64,000 nucleotides of DNA from Brachyhypopomus gauderio (lineage: Eukaryota > Chordata > Actinopteri > Gymnotiformes > Hypopomidae), in assembly GCF_052324685.1 (NCBI RefSeq), contig NC_135222.1, positions 12,721,873-12,785,872 of the forward strand. The letters are read 5' to 3'. This document shows positions 1 through 28,877 of the stretch, piece after piece; positions within the stretch are counted from its first letter, which is position 1, and every line of letters begins with the position of its first letter. Below the pieces are notes generated by a model. The model was not told the origin of the DNA. It made no database searches and saw only the letters and a list, made by a program, of their open reading frames with translations. A program made the translations under genes and the position numbers.

Positions 1-1308
1 CTAAGCTACACTTCAGCATCATCGAAACATTTCAAAATGAGTATAGACAAGTAGACCTATCCGCTACCCCTTGCTGGGTTACAAAGACGGCTATCCACCT
101 CAGAACAGAAAGAGACCATCGTCAATATGATCAGAGCAACTAACGGCATATGTTTCTGACAACATCAACAGCACATCTTTACTGACAACGTCACCATCAG
201 CAACATCCATTCAGTGAGTCTATCCGGACTGGGCCAGTGACAGTATATAACAACTGCGCTACGAATTTGTGCAAATATCCTCTGCTATCCACTCACTGTT
301 ACTGTAGTCCAGTGTCCTGTGCCACACAACATTGACAATGTCATACTGTTGTACAATACTGTAATGAACATCCTAGCACACCATGCCATTGTCAGAGTCC
401 CTGGCAGCATGGCAGTATCACACAATGTGGAACACAAGTTCCTTTATATTGATGAAGCTGGCTTCAACCTTGCCAAAACAAGGCACAGGGGAAGAAACAT
501 CATAGGACACCGTGCCATAGTCAGTGTCCCTGGGCAGCGTGGTGGCAACATGACAATGTGTGCAGCCATTTGCCAGAATGGTGTTGTCCATCATCATGCC
601 ACTCTTGGTCCCTACGACACTGCCCACATCATCACCTTCCTCAACACAGAGCATAAAATACTCATTCTCTATCACTAGGGAGATGGACCAGAACAGTCCA
701 GGTTTGTTGTCGTTTGGGACAACATAAGTTTGCACCGGGCTGCTCAAGTACAAACTGGTTCACTGAACAACCAAGATTTGTTGTGCTTCACCTGCACCAA
801 ACTCTCCATTGCTGTTGAGTTCTTTTTGGCATGGAGGTGATCACCAACCCCACCAATGCAAATACATTCAGCAGGTGATGGAGGAAGCTTAAGGCTATAT
901 ATATATACACAGATACAGCATGTGTTGCAGTAGCGTTCATGCAAAACCTTCCCCTTGTAATTGTGTTTTACTTTATGGTGTAAATATACTGAATGTGCAG
1001 AAATAACCTCTATATTTGTGAATATTCATGTATATGTGAGACCTCTTACAGACCGCAGACTACAAACTCATGGTAGTAGTGTTTCCATTAGTTATCATCT
1101 GATATTTGTGTGTAGAGTTTGGATGCAATAATATGGTTTTGGTAAGAGTTGCAAGAATTTTGGTTGAAGTGTTTGCTTTTTCCAAAAGTGTGATATTTTT
1201 TGCCTGTTGTGTGTGTGTGTGTGTGGCATTGGCTGCTGTGTGTTAAGTTTTGACAAAAAGAGACATACTTTCAGAAATTGGGTCTTAGCGTCTGCAAAAA
1301 AAAAAAAA
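1..1308 (+). mobile_element. Decayed IS630/Tc1-type DNA transposon, copy A
   Basis: The right end is a terminal inverted repeat at about 1278-1308 (TTGGGTCTTAGCGTCTGC followed by an A-run). The same terminus recurs in inverted orientation at 1571, so two copies lie tail to tail. The transposase reads rightwards. A block from about 427 to 675 contains YIDEAGFN (first catalytic Asp region) and GPYDTAHIITFLNTEH, then a stop. WDNISLHRA (second Asp region) follows at about 718. The acidic C-terminal segment is damaged by deletions compared with copy B. The left end lies at or beyond the window edge. The element is dead by sequence. The superfamily call rests on the DDE-like motif order and is not a database match. 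Confidence 0.7.
427..850 (+). pseudogene. Transposase pseudogene of copy A
   Basis: The reading frame from about 427 encodes VEHKFLYIDEAGFNLAKT and continues to a stop at 676-678. After that stop the homologous reading resumes with GDGPEQSRFVVVWDN. The region expected to carry the last acidic residue (LNPIEEFF in copy B) is scrambled near 800-830. There is no intact open frame of usual transposase length (over 300 aa). The same protein is encoded on the opposite strand at 2150-2630, so both are paralogous copies of one transposon family. Confidence 0.65.
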
Positions 1309-1570
1309 CTAATATTGAAATAAAGTCAAGATGTCGAGATCAGCCTCTGGCGGTGCAATACTGTCCTCTGCTGGACCTGTAGATTTTGAAAATAAAATTC
1401 CTTAAACGACATGGATCTATTGAGCGGCATGCTATATCGTTAACAATAGTAGTGTTGAATTAGCACTAGCACCTGACTTTATGTGTATAGCTACACGTCA
1501 GCAAACTTAAATATTGTTAGACAGTTTCAAAATGAGTAAGGTTCAAAATGAGTGTGACTACGGACAATTA

Positions 1571-3644
1571 CAGTTTTTGCAGACGCTAAGACCCAATTTC
1601 TGAAACCATTTATCTTTTGTCAAAACTTAAAACACAGCAGCCAATGCTACAAACACAACAGGTAAAACATCTCACACTTTTGGAAAAAGCACACACTTCA
1701 ACCAAAACTCTTGCAACTCTTGCCAAAACCATATTATTGCATCTAAACGCTACGCACAAATATCAGATGATTAGCCTTTCATAAATGGGACTACACACTA
1801 ATGTGATAAATAGAAAACACTACTATCAATACTGTTTGTCAATACTACAAAACAATACTGTTTTTTGAATGTTCATTGTATAGTCTGTTATAAAAGTATA
1901 CAAAGATTTGTATGCACATTCATAAACACCATGAAGTAAAATAGTTACAAGGGGATGGTTTATTATTTTTTTGCTTGCGCAGTACACATGGAAACAAAAA
2001 TTACAAAATTAGGGTGCATTTTGTCTCATATTTGGGTCTGATCACAAGATTTCATCAGCGGGGGAAGTATCTTCTTGAGTGACGTATCCAGCCCTGACAT
2101 GCACCCTCATCAATGTCCCCACAAGCTTCCTCCATTGCCTACAGAAGTGTTATGCGGTGGTGGGGTTGGCGATCATAAACTTTCCACCGTCATGCCGCAA
2201 AAAACTCCTCAATAGGGTTGAGGAAAGGTGAGTATGGTGGGAGGTGAAGCACATCAAATTGTGGATGTTCGGTGAACAAGTGTTGTACTTGTGTAACACG
2301 ATGGAAACGTACGTTGTCCCAGATGACAACGAACCTGGACTGTTCTGGTCCATCTCCCTAGTGATGTGGAATGAGTATGTTGTGCTCTGTGTTGAAGAAG
2401 GTGATGATGTGCACAGTGTCGTAGGGACCAAGAGTGGCATGATGATGGACAACACCATTCTGGCAAATGGCTGCACACATTGTCATGTTGCCACCACGCT
2501 GCCCAGGGACACTGACTATGGCATGGTGTCCTATGAAGTTTCTTCCCCTGTGCCTTGTTTTGGCAAGGTTGAAGCCAGCTTCATCAATATAAAGGAACTT
2601 GTGTTCCACTGCTGCAACATCTAGCTCCATTACTCTCTGAAACCAAACATTATAGTATTACAGTACTGTATATGACAGTATGAAATGGGCATATCATACA
2701 GGACACTGGAGTAAAGTATAAGTAAGAGGATAGCAGAGCATACTTGCACATATTCATAGCGCAGTTCTTTCACACTGTCAGAGATGTGCTGAAATGGTAC
2801 CCTGCATAGCTGCTTCATATGCACTTGATGTCTTGATGTAAAGGTATACTGTTGTTTGATCTGACAGTGTTCACGATGACCTCTTCCTGTTCAGGGGTGA
2901 ATACCCTTCTTCGTCCCCCAGCAAGGGGTAGTCTAGCAGTTCTGTAAAAACATGATGTGAACGATTTTTCAGCATGAAATGAAATGTTGCTGTATGTTAC
3001 AGTAAACTAGACAGCAGTAGTACAGTGGTACACAAAGTTTAGGTCTGTGGGTTCAGTAGTGTGGTATAGAGGATAGGTCTACTTACCTATTTTCAAGTCA
3101 AAAAGTCCGGATGATGCCTGCTACAGTGTAGCGGCTCAGATTTGGCTGGACTCTTTGCCCAGCCTCCCGAAAAACTCAACCCATGGTTGACCACATGGTC
3201 AAGCAAAGTGGCCCGGATCTCATCCGTGATTGTTGTTCGTGTTCTTCCTCATCCTCTTCCTCATCCTCTACCTCTCTGTGAAGTATTAGCCTCCATTGTT
3301 GTGCAAACCAAGAGTTGCAACTTGTGGCCTCTTTATAGGGATCAAGTTCTGATAATTTGTAAAAAAAAAAAAAAGTGTTGTAACCTGTGAGGACTGGGTA
3401 TGGATTTCGGTAGGTGAGTGTAGCAGTTGCATGGCAGTGTTTTCCAAAAGAAACACATGGTTTAGTGAAGAACTGTATTTAATGTTTTGCAAAAAGTGTG
3501 TTTAAAATTTTCTAAATGAGTGTAAGGCAGAGAATGTGCTTAAGGTTTAGCACACCAGGTCAATAGATAGGCTACATGGGTTAGTGTTTTCAAAAATTGT
3601 GCTATAAGGACCACTGTTTGGGTCTTAGCAGCTGCAAAAAACTG
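1571..3644 (-). mobile_element. IS630/Tc1-type DNA transposon, copy B (2.07 kb, TIR-bounded)
   Basis: The two ends are inverted repeats. The left end begins CAGTTTTTGCAGACGCTAAG at 1571. The right end, read from the other strand at 3644, begins CAGTTTTTTGCAGCTGCTAA. The transposase lies on the minus strand between, with its start side towards 3100 and its end towards 2040. I see no clear target-site duplication. The arm from 1571 to about 1790 is an inverted copy of about 1080-1308 in copy A. Confidence 0.75.
2040..2940 (-). pseudogene. Transposase pseudogene of copy B
   Basis: On the minus strand the N-terminal part near 2940-2880 reads TARLPLAGGRRRVFTPEQEE, a helix-turn-helix type start. 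The core follows from 2620, with YIDEAGFN, a stop near 2358, then VIWDNVRFH and PYSPFLNPIEEFF near 2200. These are the three positions expected for a DDE/D catalytic triad. Stops and frameshifts interrupt the frame, and an unrelated A+T-rich stretch separates the N-terminal part from the core at about 2640-2830. This may be an intron-like or inserted segment. Not functional as it stands. Confidence 0.65.
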
Positions 3645-4460
3645 GAAAATGTGGTAGTACCTCTGCACGTGAAGAAAATATTGGACAAAATTACATTTAT
3701 AACAATTATGCCACAATTTAATTTATAAGCAGAATTATATTTACTGTGTAGTAGCCTACAAACAGGTCTCGCCTGAGACTCGATTGACATACTGGGAAAG
3801 ATCATCAGTCTTATCAGCAAACTGTTGAGTCTGACACTAGATTATAAAAATCGATAAACATCTGAGAGAGAAAAGGACAGTAGAATTTCTCACCCTGCAT
3901 ACTCACGGTGGGCTGAAGGTTCCTGGTCCATTTTTTTATCTCTAGATCACCAAACGAGCTGTTTAATTTAAAACAAGGCGATCACACACTTTATTTATTG
4001 TTTTTACTATACTGTTAATAGAGCACACCTTTAAGGGCTTCCTGTTTTGGCAACGGCAGACTTGATTTGTCTTTGCTGTTTGTTGAATCTGAGGTTATCA
4101 GGTTGGTTAACAAGTTGGCTTGCTGAAGGGCTTGGACTCGGACATGTGTGGCGCGTCAAATTAATTTTACAACCCTGGCTCTCAAACTGTAGTGATTGGG
4201 CTCCCCCTAGTGGTACGCGAAGGAATCTTCGATTCTTTTTTCTAAAAAAAATATTTACATTATAATATATAATATTATAATTCATATAATTATCTAAAAG
4301 TCAAATATTTTCTGATGTGGCACGCGGTGTTAAAAGTTTGTGAACCACTTAGGAAACACTACTGTAACTCTAAACATGGCATACGACAATACAAATATAG
4401 GGCAATAATACTGATCAATCTGACAAAGTATTTGATCAAAAGACTTTTCTCGTCCTTACG
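3645..4460. other. Intergenic, possible hAT-like MITE remnant
   Basis: No gene is seen. A stretch near 4176-4350 starts GGCTCTCAAACTGTAGTGAT and ends AAAGTTTGTGAACCACTTAG. This resembles the degenerate ends of non-autonomous hAT elements whose termini read like CAGTGGTTCTCAAACT. No target-site duplication could be confirmed. Confidence 0.35.
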
Positions 4461-4539
4461 CGTTCTCATAACATGCTATGAAATTCAGCTGTACATTTAA
4501 TTGCACGGGTTTCAGTCTAAACATGCCTGAACTTCCGTG

Positions 4540-4880
4540 CTTCTGCAAGCGAGTGCCGCCATCTACCAGCGACACGTTGTAACTGCAGTGGTGTCCATGG
4601 GTGGACGCAGAACAGAAAGCAGCGAACAAAACCTGCAGTCTCGAGCGCTCAGTGGGCGCTGACACGCCAGAGTAGAACCAGCTCGCGGTAAAGTGACGTC
4701 AGAAAGTGACGGTTATCAGCTGCGCGCGGGAGCGTCACACAGCGTCAGAGTGTTTGGATTATGTCGGTGCGCGAGCTCAGGCGCGTGTGGTCGTCTGCCT
4801 ACAGTCTCCCTCTGTAGCCGTAGTTACATTTTAAACGGGACAGTCGGCGTCAGGCCATCGCACTCGTCTGTTTTTAAAAG
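4540..4880 (+). promoter_or_regulatory. abcb6: abcb6 promoter and 5' non-coding exon
   Basis: This CpG-rich stretch contrasts with its A+T-rich surroundings. It contains a full palindromic cAMP-response element, TGACGTCA, at 4694-4701. A good splice donor, AAAAG|GTGAGTTTG, ends a probable non-coding first exon at 4880. The next exon starts at 5767, after CCCCTCAG. No TATA box is evident. The exact transcription start cannot be seen. Confidence 0.55.
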
Positions 4881-5795
4881 GTGAGTTTGAGAGCTAGCTT
4901 GATAACTTGCCTGTTTGCTAACTAATAATGCAAGTTTGTGAACGTCCCGAAGCCGGGCGGTGTTATTAATGAGGCGACTGTGCTAACTCGTCCGAGGCAT
5001 TAAAACACCACACATCCTTTACGATGTGATGTTGGGCACAAGTACAATGATTGTGTTATTATTATTATTATTATTATTATTCCACACTTTGATGTTAACG
5101 CATGTCTTAAATCGACGTATCGGAGTCTAACTAACTAGCGAAATTACTTAAGGTCATTGTTACTGTTAAGGTCACTGGTTTTAGTTATTGGGATTCAAAG
5201 CTAACTGGTAGTTGCTCGTCTGAAACGGGCTGGTCTGGTTCCGAAATCTGCAGAATCAGCAGCACACAGGTCACCATTTCTGACGACTGTTGTCGGAATA
5301 CGAGACCCTCTGAACCATCACAATAAATCATAATGAGATTTATTGTTAAAATGTTCGTGGAGGTGATCACTGACGTCTGTGTGCTGCTGACTGTCTGCCG
5401 ATAACAGACATAATCACATTTGTGCAAATGAACGAGAGAGGATCCTGACTGATCTATAACTCCATCAGTAGCTATAAACTGTAGTAGTTGTAAATGTGTA
5501 AAACTAGTACTTTAGTGTATGATAGTGTAAACAGTTTATCTTCAAGTTAATGTACAGTCTTCAGTCACAGAACTCTGTGGTCACACATTTCAGTGTAACA
5601 CTGCAGTTTTTTTGTTCCAAACCAAGAAGGATGCCACCATATTACACTTGTTTGATCCATTGGTCTTCAGACAGTTGATGAGCCAGTTGTCATGTGTTCG
5701 CTGGCTCAGTCTGACCTAAACACGCCGTCTTGCGGAGTGTGTTCACGCCCCGTCTTGTCCCCTCAGGCTCCCGAAAGGCCCAACGCCCGGCCGCC

Positions 5796-17645
<11,850 letters not shown>

Positions 17646-18457
17646 GCGCTTTCCCATCCTTTTTCTCCCCTTTTAACTGTATTTAACGCCTAATCATTAT
17701 ACACATTGATCCACAAACTATTTATTGATAAGCTTCATTATTTCTCTTACATGTTGCTTTTAAGAAACTTGTATCTGCAGAGACACCGCCTTTTTTATGC
17801 TGAACTTTTTATGACCTTTTACTACAGGGATAATTACAGAAGGCAGAGCAGTGACATGTGGGGTTTGCAATACACAGATCAAAGACAACAACCAACCAGA
17901 CCAATGACATAATATACTTCAACACTAAAGGTCTGGAATAGTCATACAAAGTCTCTCTGCGACTACTGGTTGATGATATTGCTTTAAGATGTCCATTGTC
18001 CATTGCACCTGATGTATAGATCATGTCCAGTCACTGATGTCTAAAATGACAATACAGCTGTCCTCAAAAGTTGTTTTTAAACTAAATTTAGTGACTGCTC
18101 ACAACTGCATGGAATGTGGTGGGACGAACTGACCTCTTATGAAATGGGATGTAAATTATATGTTTGCTTTGGAGATGTATAATATTAAGTCAAAGGTATG
18201 CTAAAAGGCTTAAATGGAAAGGTTCTGGTTGTGTGTGTACTTTTTTATTTAATTAGTTTACTTACCTGAAAGTAAAATAACGGATAAAATGTAAATCATC
18301 TTGCTGATATTAGGAAATCACATTCTGCGGTGACATGAAAAATATGAACATATGAGGGTCAAGGTTTTTTTTTGTGTGTAAAAAAAAAAATTTTTTGCCG
18401 CTTGACTGACCGTTACTACCTGGTTTTGTACCTACATATTAAGATGGGATGGTTTGT

Positions 18458-18463
18458 AATAAA
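18458..18463 (+). terminator. Probable abcb6 poly(A) signal
   Basis: AATAAA lies about 810 bp after the abcb6 stop and about 215 bp before the cnppd1 ATG. The intervening 3' UTR shows no other gene. Confidence 0.5.
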
Positions 18464-18676
18464 ATGAACTATAATGTGTGTTTATTGTATTGAATAATGG
18501 GGTTTTGCTCTCAAAACACTTAACAGCGCAACTAGGTGTGAACTAGTAACGCACTGCTGTCACATTACAGCTGACGGAGTTTAACTCAGTCCTGTAGTCG
18601 GTTATCGCCCTGCGACGCCTTTAATGCGTGTCTTACAGGGTCCTTTATAATATTGGGGGGTTTTATTGGACTGGAA

Positions 18677-22940
<4,264 letters not shown>

Positions 22941-24690
22941 GAACCTGGCCGCCGAAACCCTGCTCGTACTCACGGACACCTCTCTTAATAAAAAAACAAA
23001 ACCAGCTCATCTTTCGGACTTGTTCAGTAATGTTTCCCACAGATTTATGCAGGGTTTGGTATGCTTAGAATCTTGTATTGGCTCTGAATGCACTTATGCC
23101 ACACACTAACGCAAATATGTAAATGATATGGATATATGGTGCATATGTAAATAAGATGCAAATGAGGATTGAATTTGAGCATGAAGCTGAGTGGAGAAAG
23201 GAGCTACAGGGTGTCTTCATTTGTGAAGATCAAGGCCATTATTTTGTTGTGTTCATAAATCGTTTTAAATTTTAAATCAGTTATGACTCTAATCCATCAT
23301 TAGACTTCATCTCATCAGAAATCCCAAAAGTCTGGCATCATTAACAAATGAGGTTAATTGCGTGCATTAGAACATCTCTTCACAATAAGTATGGCTGTAA
23401 TGTTTATGATGGCTGATTTTTGGGGGTAAACCCTTTTTATGTTAATTTTGCATGTAGCTCCTTCAGTTTCAGCTTGGTCATCTTTAGACTTTTTCCTTCC
23501 TCAGTTTTCCACATCTCAACATTTTTGGCATTTTGCCTTTTGATACAAAAACATTTTGCATTTTATTAAATATTTTGCATCAAAAAGATAAATATGTGAC
23601 TCCCAGAAGAGCACACAAGCACCAGAGAGTAGATGAGGGGTTCTTTGTTGTACTGAAGGTGGTGGTGATGGTTTGGGAATTGTTTGCTAGTGCGGCTGTT
23701 GGCCATGCTAGTTGTTGAGGAGAGGACAGCAGTCTTGTCCCCTTGCAGTGACAGTTGTTCAGCTGGTAAAAGTTTCCTGTTTACCTTTCACTTTAATAGC
23801 AAAACACGGAATAGGTATGAGGAATGGCTTATCAAGATTGTTCCATTTTATTTTTAAATAATATGCTATGTCTTTTGCTATTATCTTTTCTGCTACCACT
23901 ATTGTAAAACCTGCGAGCTTTCACCTTGTTGCCTATATGGTTTTTAGGTGTGTACAGCCATTACCTGTAAACTATGAAATGTTTTAGTTCATTTCTGGAA
24001 GTCGGATGGGGACCATGTGCCCTTCGGCACTGACTTGAGCATTTGGCCTCAATAGGGAGTGGCAGCGTGTGGGCGAGGTTTTGGGGCAACTGCGTGAGGC
24101 TGGCTGAAGCCAGGTCCGTTTCACCAGAGGCCCACTGCCAAGTCCACCATCCCACACTGGCAAACACTCAGCTTGGTGGGAGTTGCGTGTGAGGTGAAGT
24201 AAGTCCATGCTGTGGATATGACGCTGGTGTGAGGAAAGTTTTGTTATACCTTCCCCTGCCTGCTGAACGTTTTGGAGTCGTTGTCGACTTAAAAGTGGAA
24301 TTTGTTTACAACCACATCACATAGACCTCATTGTTTGGGCGATGTAGGAAAAAAAATAAAGAATTTGGTTGGAAATGAAGATTGGTCTAGCCCTGTCATT
24401 CTGCAGTACATGTCAGTCGTGTTCAATATCCATGTCATCTGTTTTATTTAAACATATAAGGATGTGTTTATGAACCAAGTCCTCATCTCCACTAGATGGT
24501 GCAAATTTGCTCTTGGCTGTATCATGCATTGAGGATGTTTAATGGACAGGTATTGGGATAGAGAAAAAGAGAAACACTCGTATCCTGACACAGTCATACT
24601 GCACTTAGTCTGCCACTATCTCTGTATGCTTCATAGGATTTGACAATGGGACCCATTTCCTGATGCTATATCGTGGTGTTCATAAAGGAT
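22941..24690 (+). other. cnppd1 3' UTR and intergenic DNA
   Basis: AATAAA motifs occur at about 22986 and at 24355-24360. I see no further gene before the transposon that starts at 24694. Confidence 0.4.
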
Positions 24691-24693
24691 CTA

Positions 24694-26311
<1,618 letters not shown>

Positions 26312-26529
26312 TAATTGATCTAGGATCAGTTATGTTTTTTATAAAGGCTATGCTGCAATCTACCAGCCCCTTGGCCCTTATTCACACTTTCTGCATGAAT
26401 TATCATCAAGGAAAATGCCTATGGGGATCTCGTTCCCCTGGAATGTTGCAGTGATAATCTGATATTTTAATGACTATCATAAAATGACTGTCCATAGCAT
26501 AGAACATATACCTACTTTAATTAACTCCT

Positions 26530-27149
26530 CTCTTGACCTGTGTTCTATTCCCAAACCATTATGACTTGCAGTTATTAAATTACTAATTAAAAACCCAGAC
26601 TTAATCCCCACAAGCTTTCCAATTACAGGCCAGTCCTGCTCTTTACTTCCAAAACGCTCAAAAATGCTGCTTGTAGAGAATTCATGTCCATTAATTATTT
26701 TGGTATGGATTTAGACCACATTCCAGCACTAAAACAAAGGTAATTAACACTATTTCTCCTCTGATAAAGAATGGGGACTTTGCTTATAGTCTTAGATCTT
26801 TCCTCACTTGATACCATAGTCCACAATAACTTACTGGCTGGAAACATCCGTTTGCAGTTGAACAAACACTCTCCTGGTTTAAATCAATACGTCCTTTTTC
26901 ACAATGAGCGCTCTGAGCTTAAAAAAGTAAAATGTGTCCCAAGGGTGAGCACTGTATCTCTTATTAGTCCCGTTGTGTTATGTTATGCACAATTATTTGT
27001 AATAACATGAGTTTAACTTCCATTATTACACAGATTACACTTATGTTAACCTTACACAGGTAAGGTCTAAAACTGCCATTTCCACTGATGTATTATTGAT
27101 AAACTGAGATGTACTTTTCTCATCAGTTGCAGAAAAAATGGTCCATGCT

Positions 27150-27220
<71 letters not shown>

Positions 27221-27600
27221 CTTGATTTGATTATTATTGAATTATGATGTTCTACTTGGATGCTCTAAAGTTACTAAATTAACTCCAGTCAAGTTTGTAT
27301 AGAATGCAGCAGCCAAAAAGGACAAAAAGTCTGACCACAGTACATTTTTTCAGGTATGCACTAAATTATTTCTAATAACCTTAAAATATTCTTGTGGATG
27401 TATTAAGATCCAAATTATCTGAATGAACTCATTGAGTACTATAACCCGCTCAGGCATACTCCCAATTCTAAATAAAGTTTAAGGACATTTTTCGCTCAAG
27501 CTTTTCCATTAATTAAATGGACCTGAAAAATTATTTAGTGGTGTATGATGTAGTTCTTGGAAATGATTCGTTTATAGTACTTTGAGACAAGGGCTGCCTG
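26530..27600 (+). mobile_element. Decayed L2-like LINE remnant
   Basis: Degenerate reading in several frames resembles reverse transcriptase blocks. VLDLSSLDTIVHNNLLAG at about 26790 matches the usual LDLSAAFDTVDH block. VSLISPVVLCYAQLF at about 26965 sits where GVPQGSVLGPLLF is expected. NAAARVL-like text occurs at about 27300. A TA microsatellite at 27158-27217 interrupts the remnant. Confidence 0.5.
27158..27217. repeat. TA microsatellite
   Basis: About 30 uninterrupted TA repeats inside a LINE remnant. Confidence 0.95.
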
Positions 27601-28187
27601 CTCGTGCTTGTATTTTATATAGAACAAGTAAACTGAGACAGCAACAAGAACATCAATTTCCCTTCATTAAATAACACCGCTTAGCTAAATATTTTCAAAT
27701 AATTAGGTTAATGTATTCCTCATCTCTATTACCGAAATAGGACTTCGGTGATTCAAATCTAACAACTTGTATGTAATCACGACTCGAGACATTTCGCACG
27801 TCCCTTTCTCCTCTCTCTTGTGGGGGGTCTATCTTTAGTCGCATGTCCCAGAGGGCAAGAGCTAAATGTGGAGTAACCTGGGAGTAAGCTGCTCTCTAGG
27901 GGGACAAACCAGTCTTCTTTAGACCACTTTTATCGGTTCGTAGACACGTAACCCAAAATAGCCGATCTGACAGTGGGCAACCGGCTTGCCAACCCCTCCC
28001 ACCTCCAACCGAACTCACTCCTGAACAACATGACGGTGCTCCTCACTCCACCACATGTTCTTCCCTGCGCCTAATATAGTCCACACGACTTTACGCGCAA
28101 ATGGGCTCGACGCGCACGCCTAAACCAGACCGACGCGGCGGGTTAACGGCACGACCACAGTGGTACCGCCGCATAAACCAAACCGCA

Positions 28188-28205
28188 ATGGACTTTGCGA
28201 AGCAG
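28188..28205 (+). other. Candidate first coding exon of prkag3 (uncertain)
   Basis: ATGGACTTTGCGAAGCAG is followed by a strong donor (GTAAGT). Its phase (0) does not fit the next well-supported exon, which needs one base carried over if it starts after AAG (28598) or CAG (28604). It may be a non-coding or alternative exon, or another small exon may be missing. Upstream DNA to 27850 is C+G-richer, as expected of a promoter. Confidence 0.3.
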
Positions 28206-28597
28206 GTAAGTTAACGGTACACCGGTCTACAACACTGAGCGCGTGAAGTATTGGCTCTAGACATGACACACACACACAAAAACAGCAAACAACGATCTGT
28301 GCGTGATACTTTCGCCAACATCCACTCACGTGAAATGAGACGTGGTTGATTGAACCTGATTAGTTGTGATGGTTTGTCTCCCAACTCACCCTTGTTTCTC
28401 GGAAAGGGGGCGCTACCTGTTGGCCGTGTTCCGAATAATTCAGGTAGGTCAACAGCAAATTACATAACTATTATGTATGTCTACAAGTGTTGTGCTACAT
28501 TCCCTCCGATTAGAATATAGTGACATGTCATATTTATATATAATATATTTATATAATATATGATGAAATGTTATCATCCGCTTTATCTGATGACAAG

Positions 28598-28812
28598 GAC
28601 CAGACACAACTGACGAGGCCTACCTGATCTTTATGAAGAAGCACTGTTGCTATGACGCTATTCCAACCAGCTGCAAACTGGTTATTTTTGACACCACCCT
28701 GCAGGTTAGTGTCTAGTGGACGTCTCTGAAAATTTTGTGTTATTGTCTATTACAGTCATACTGACAAGTTTCACCATGCTGACTTATGCTCATTATATAT
28801 AGAGAGATGTGT

Positions 28813-28877
<65 letters not shown>

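Noticed and set aside
4031-4285. Overlapping frames on both strands of 70-84 aa
   Set aside because: No recognisable protein. The DNA looks like a decayed MITE and a low-complexity A+T stretch.
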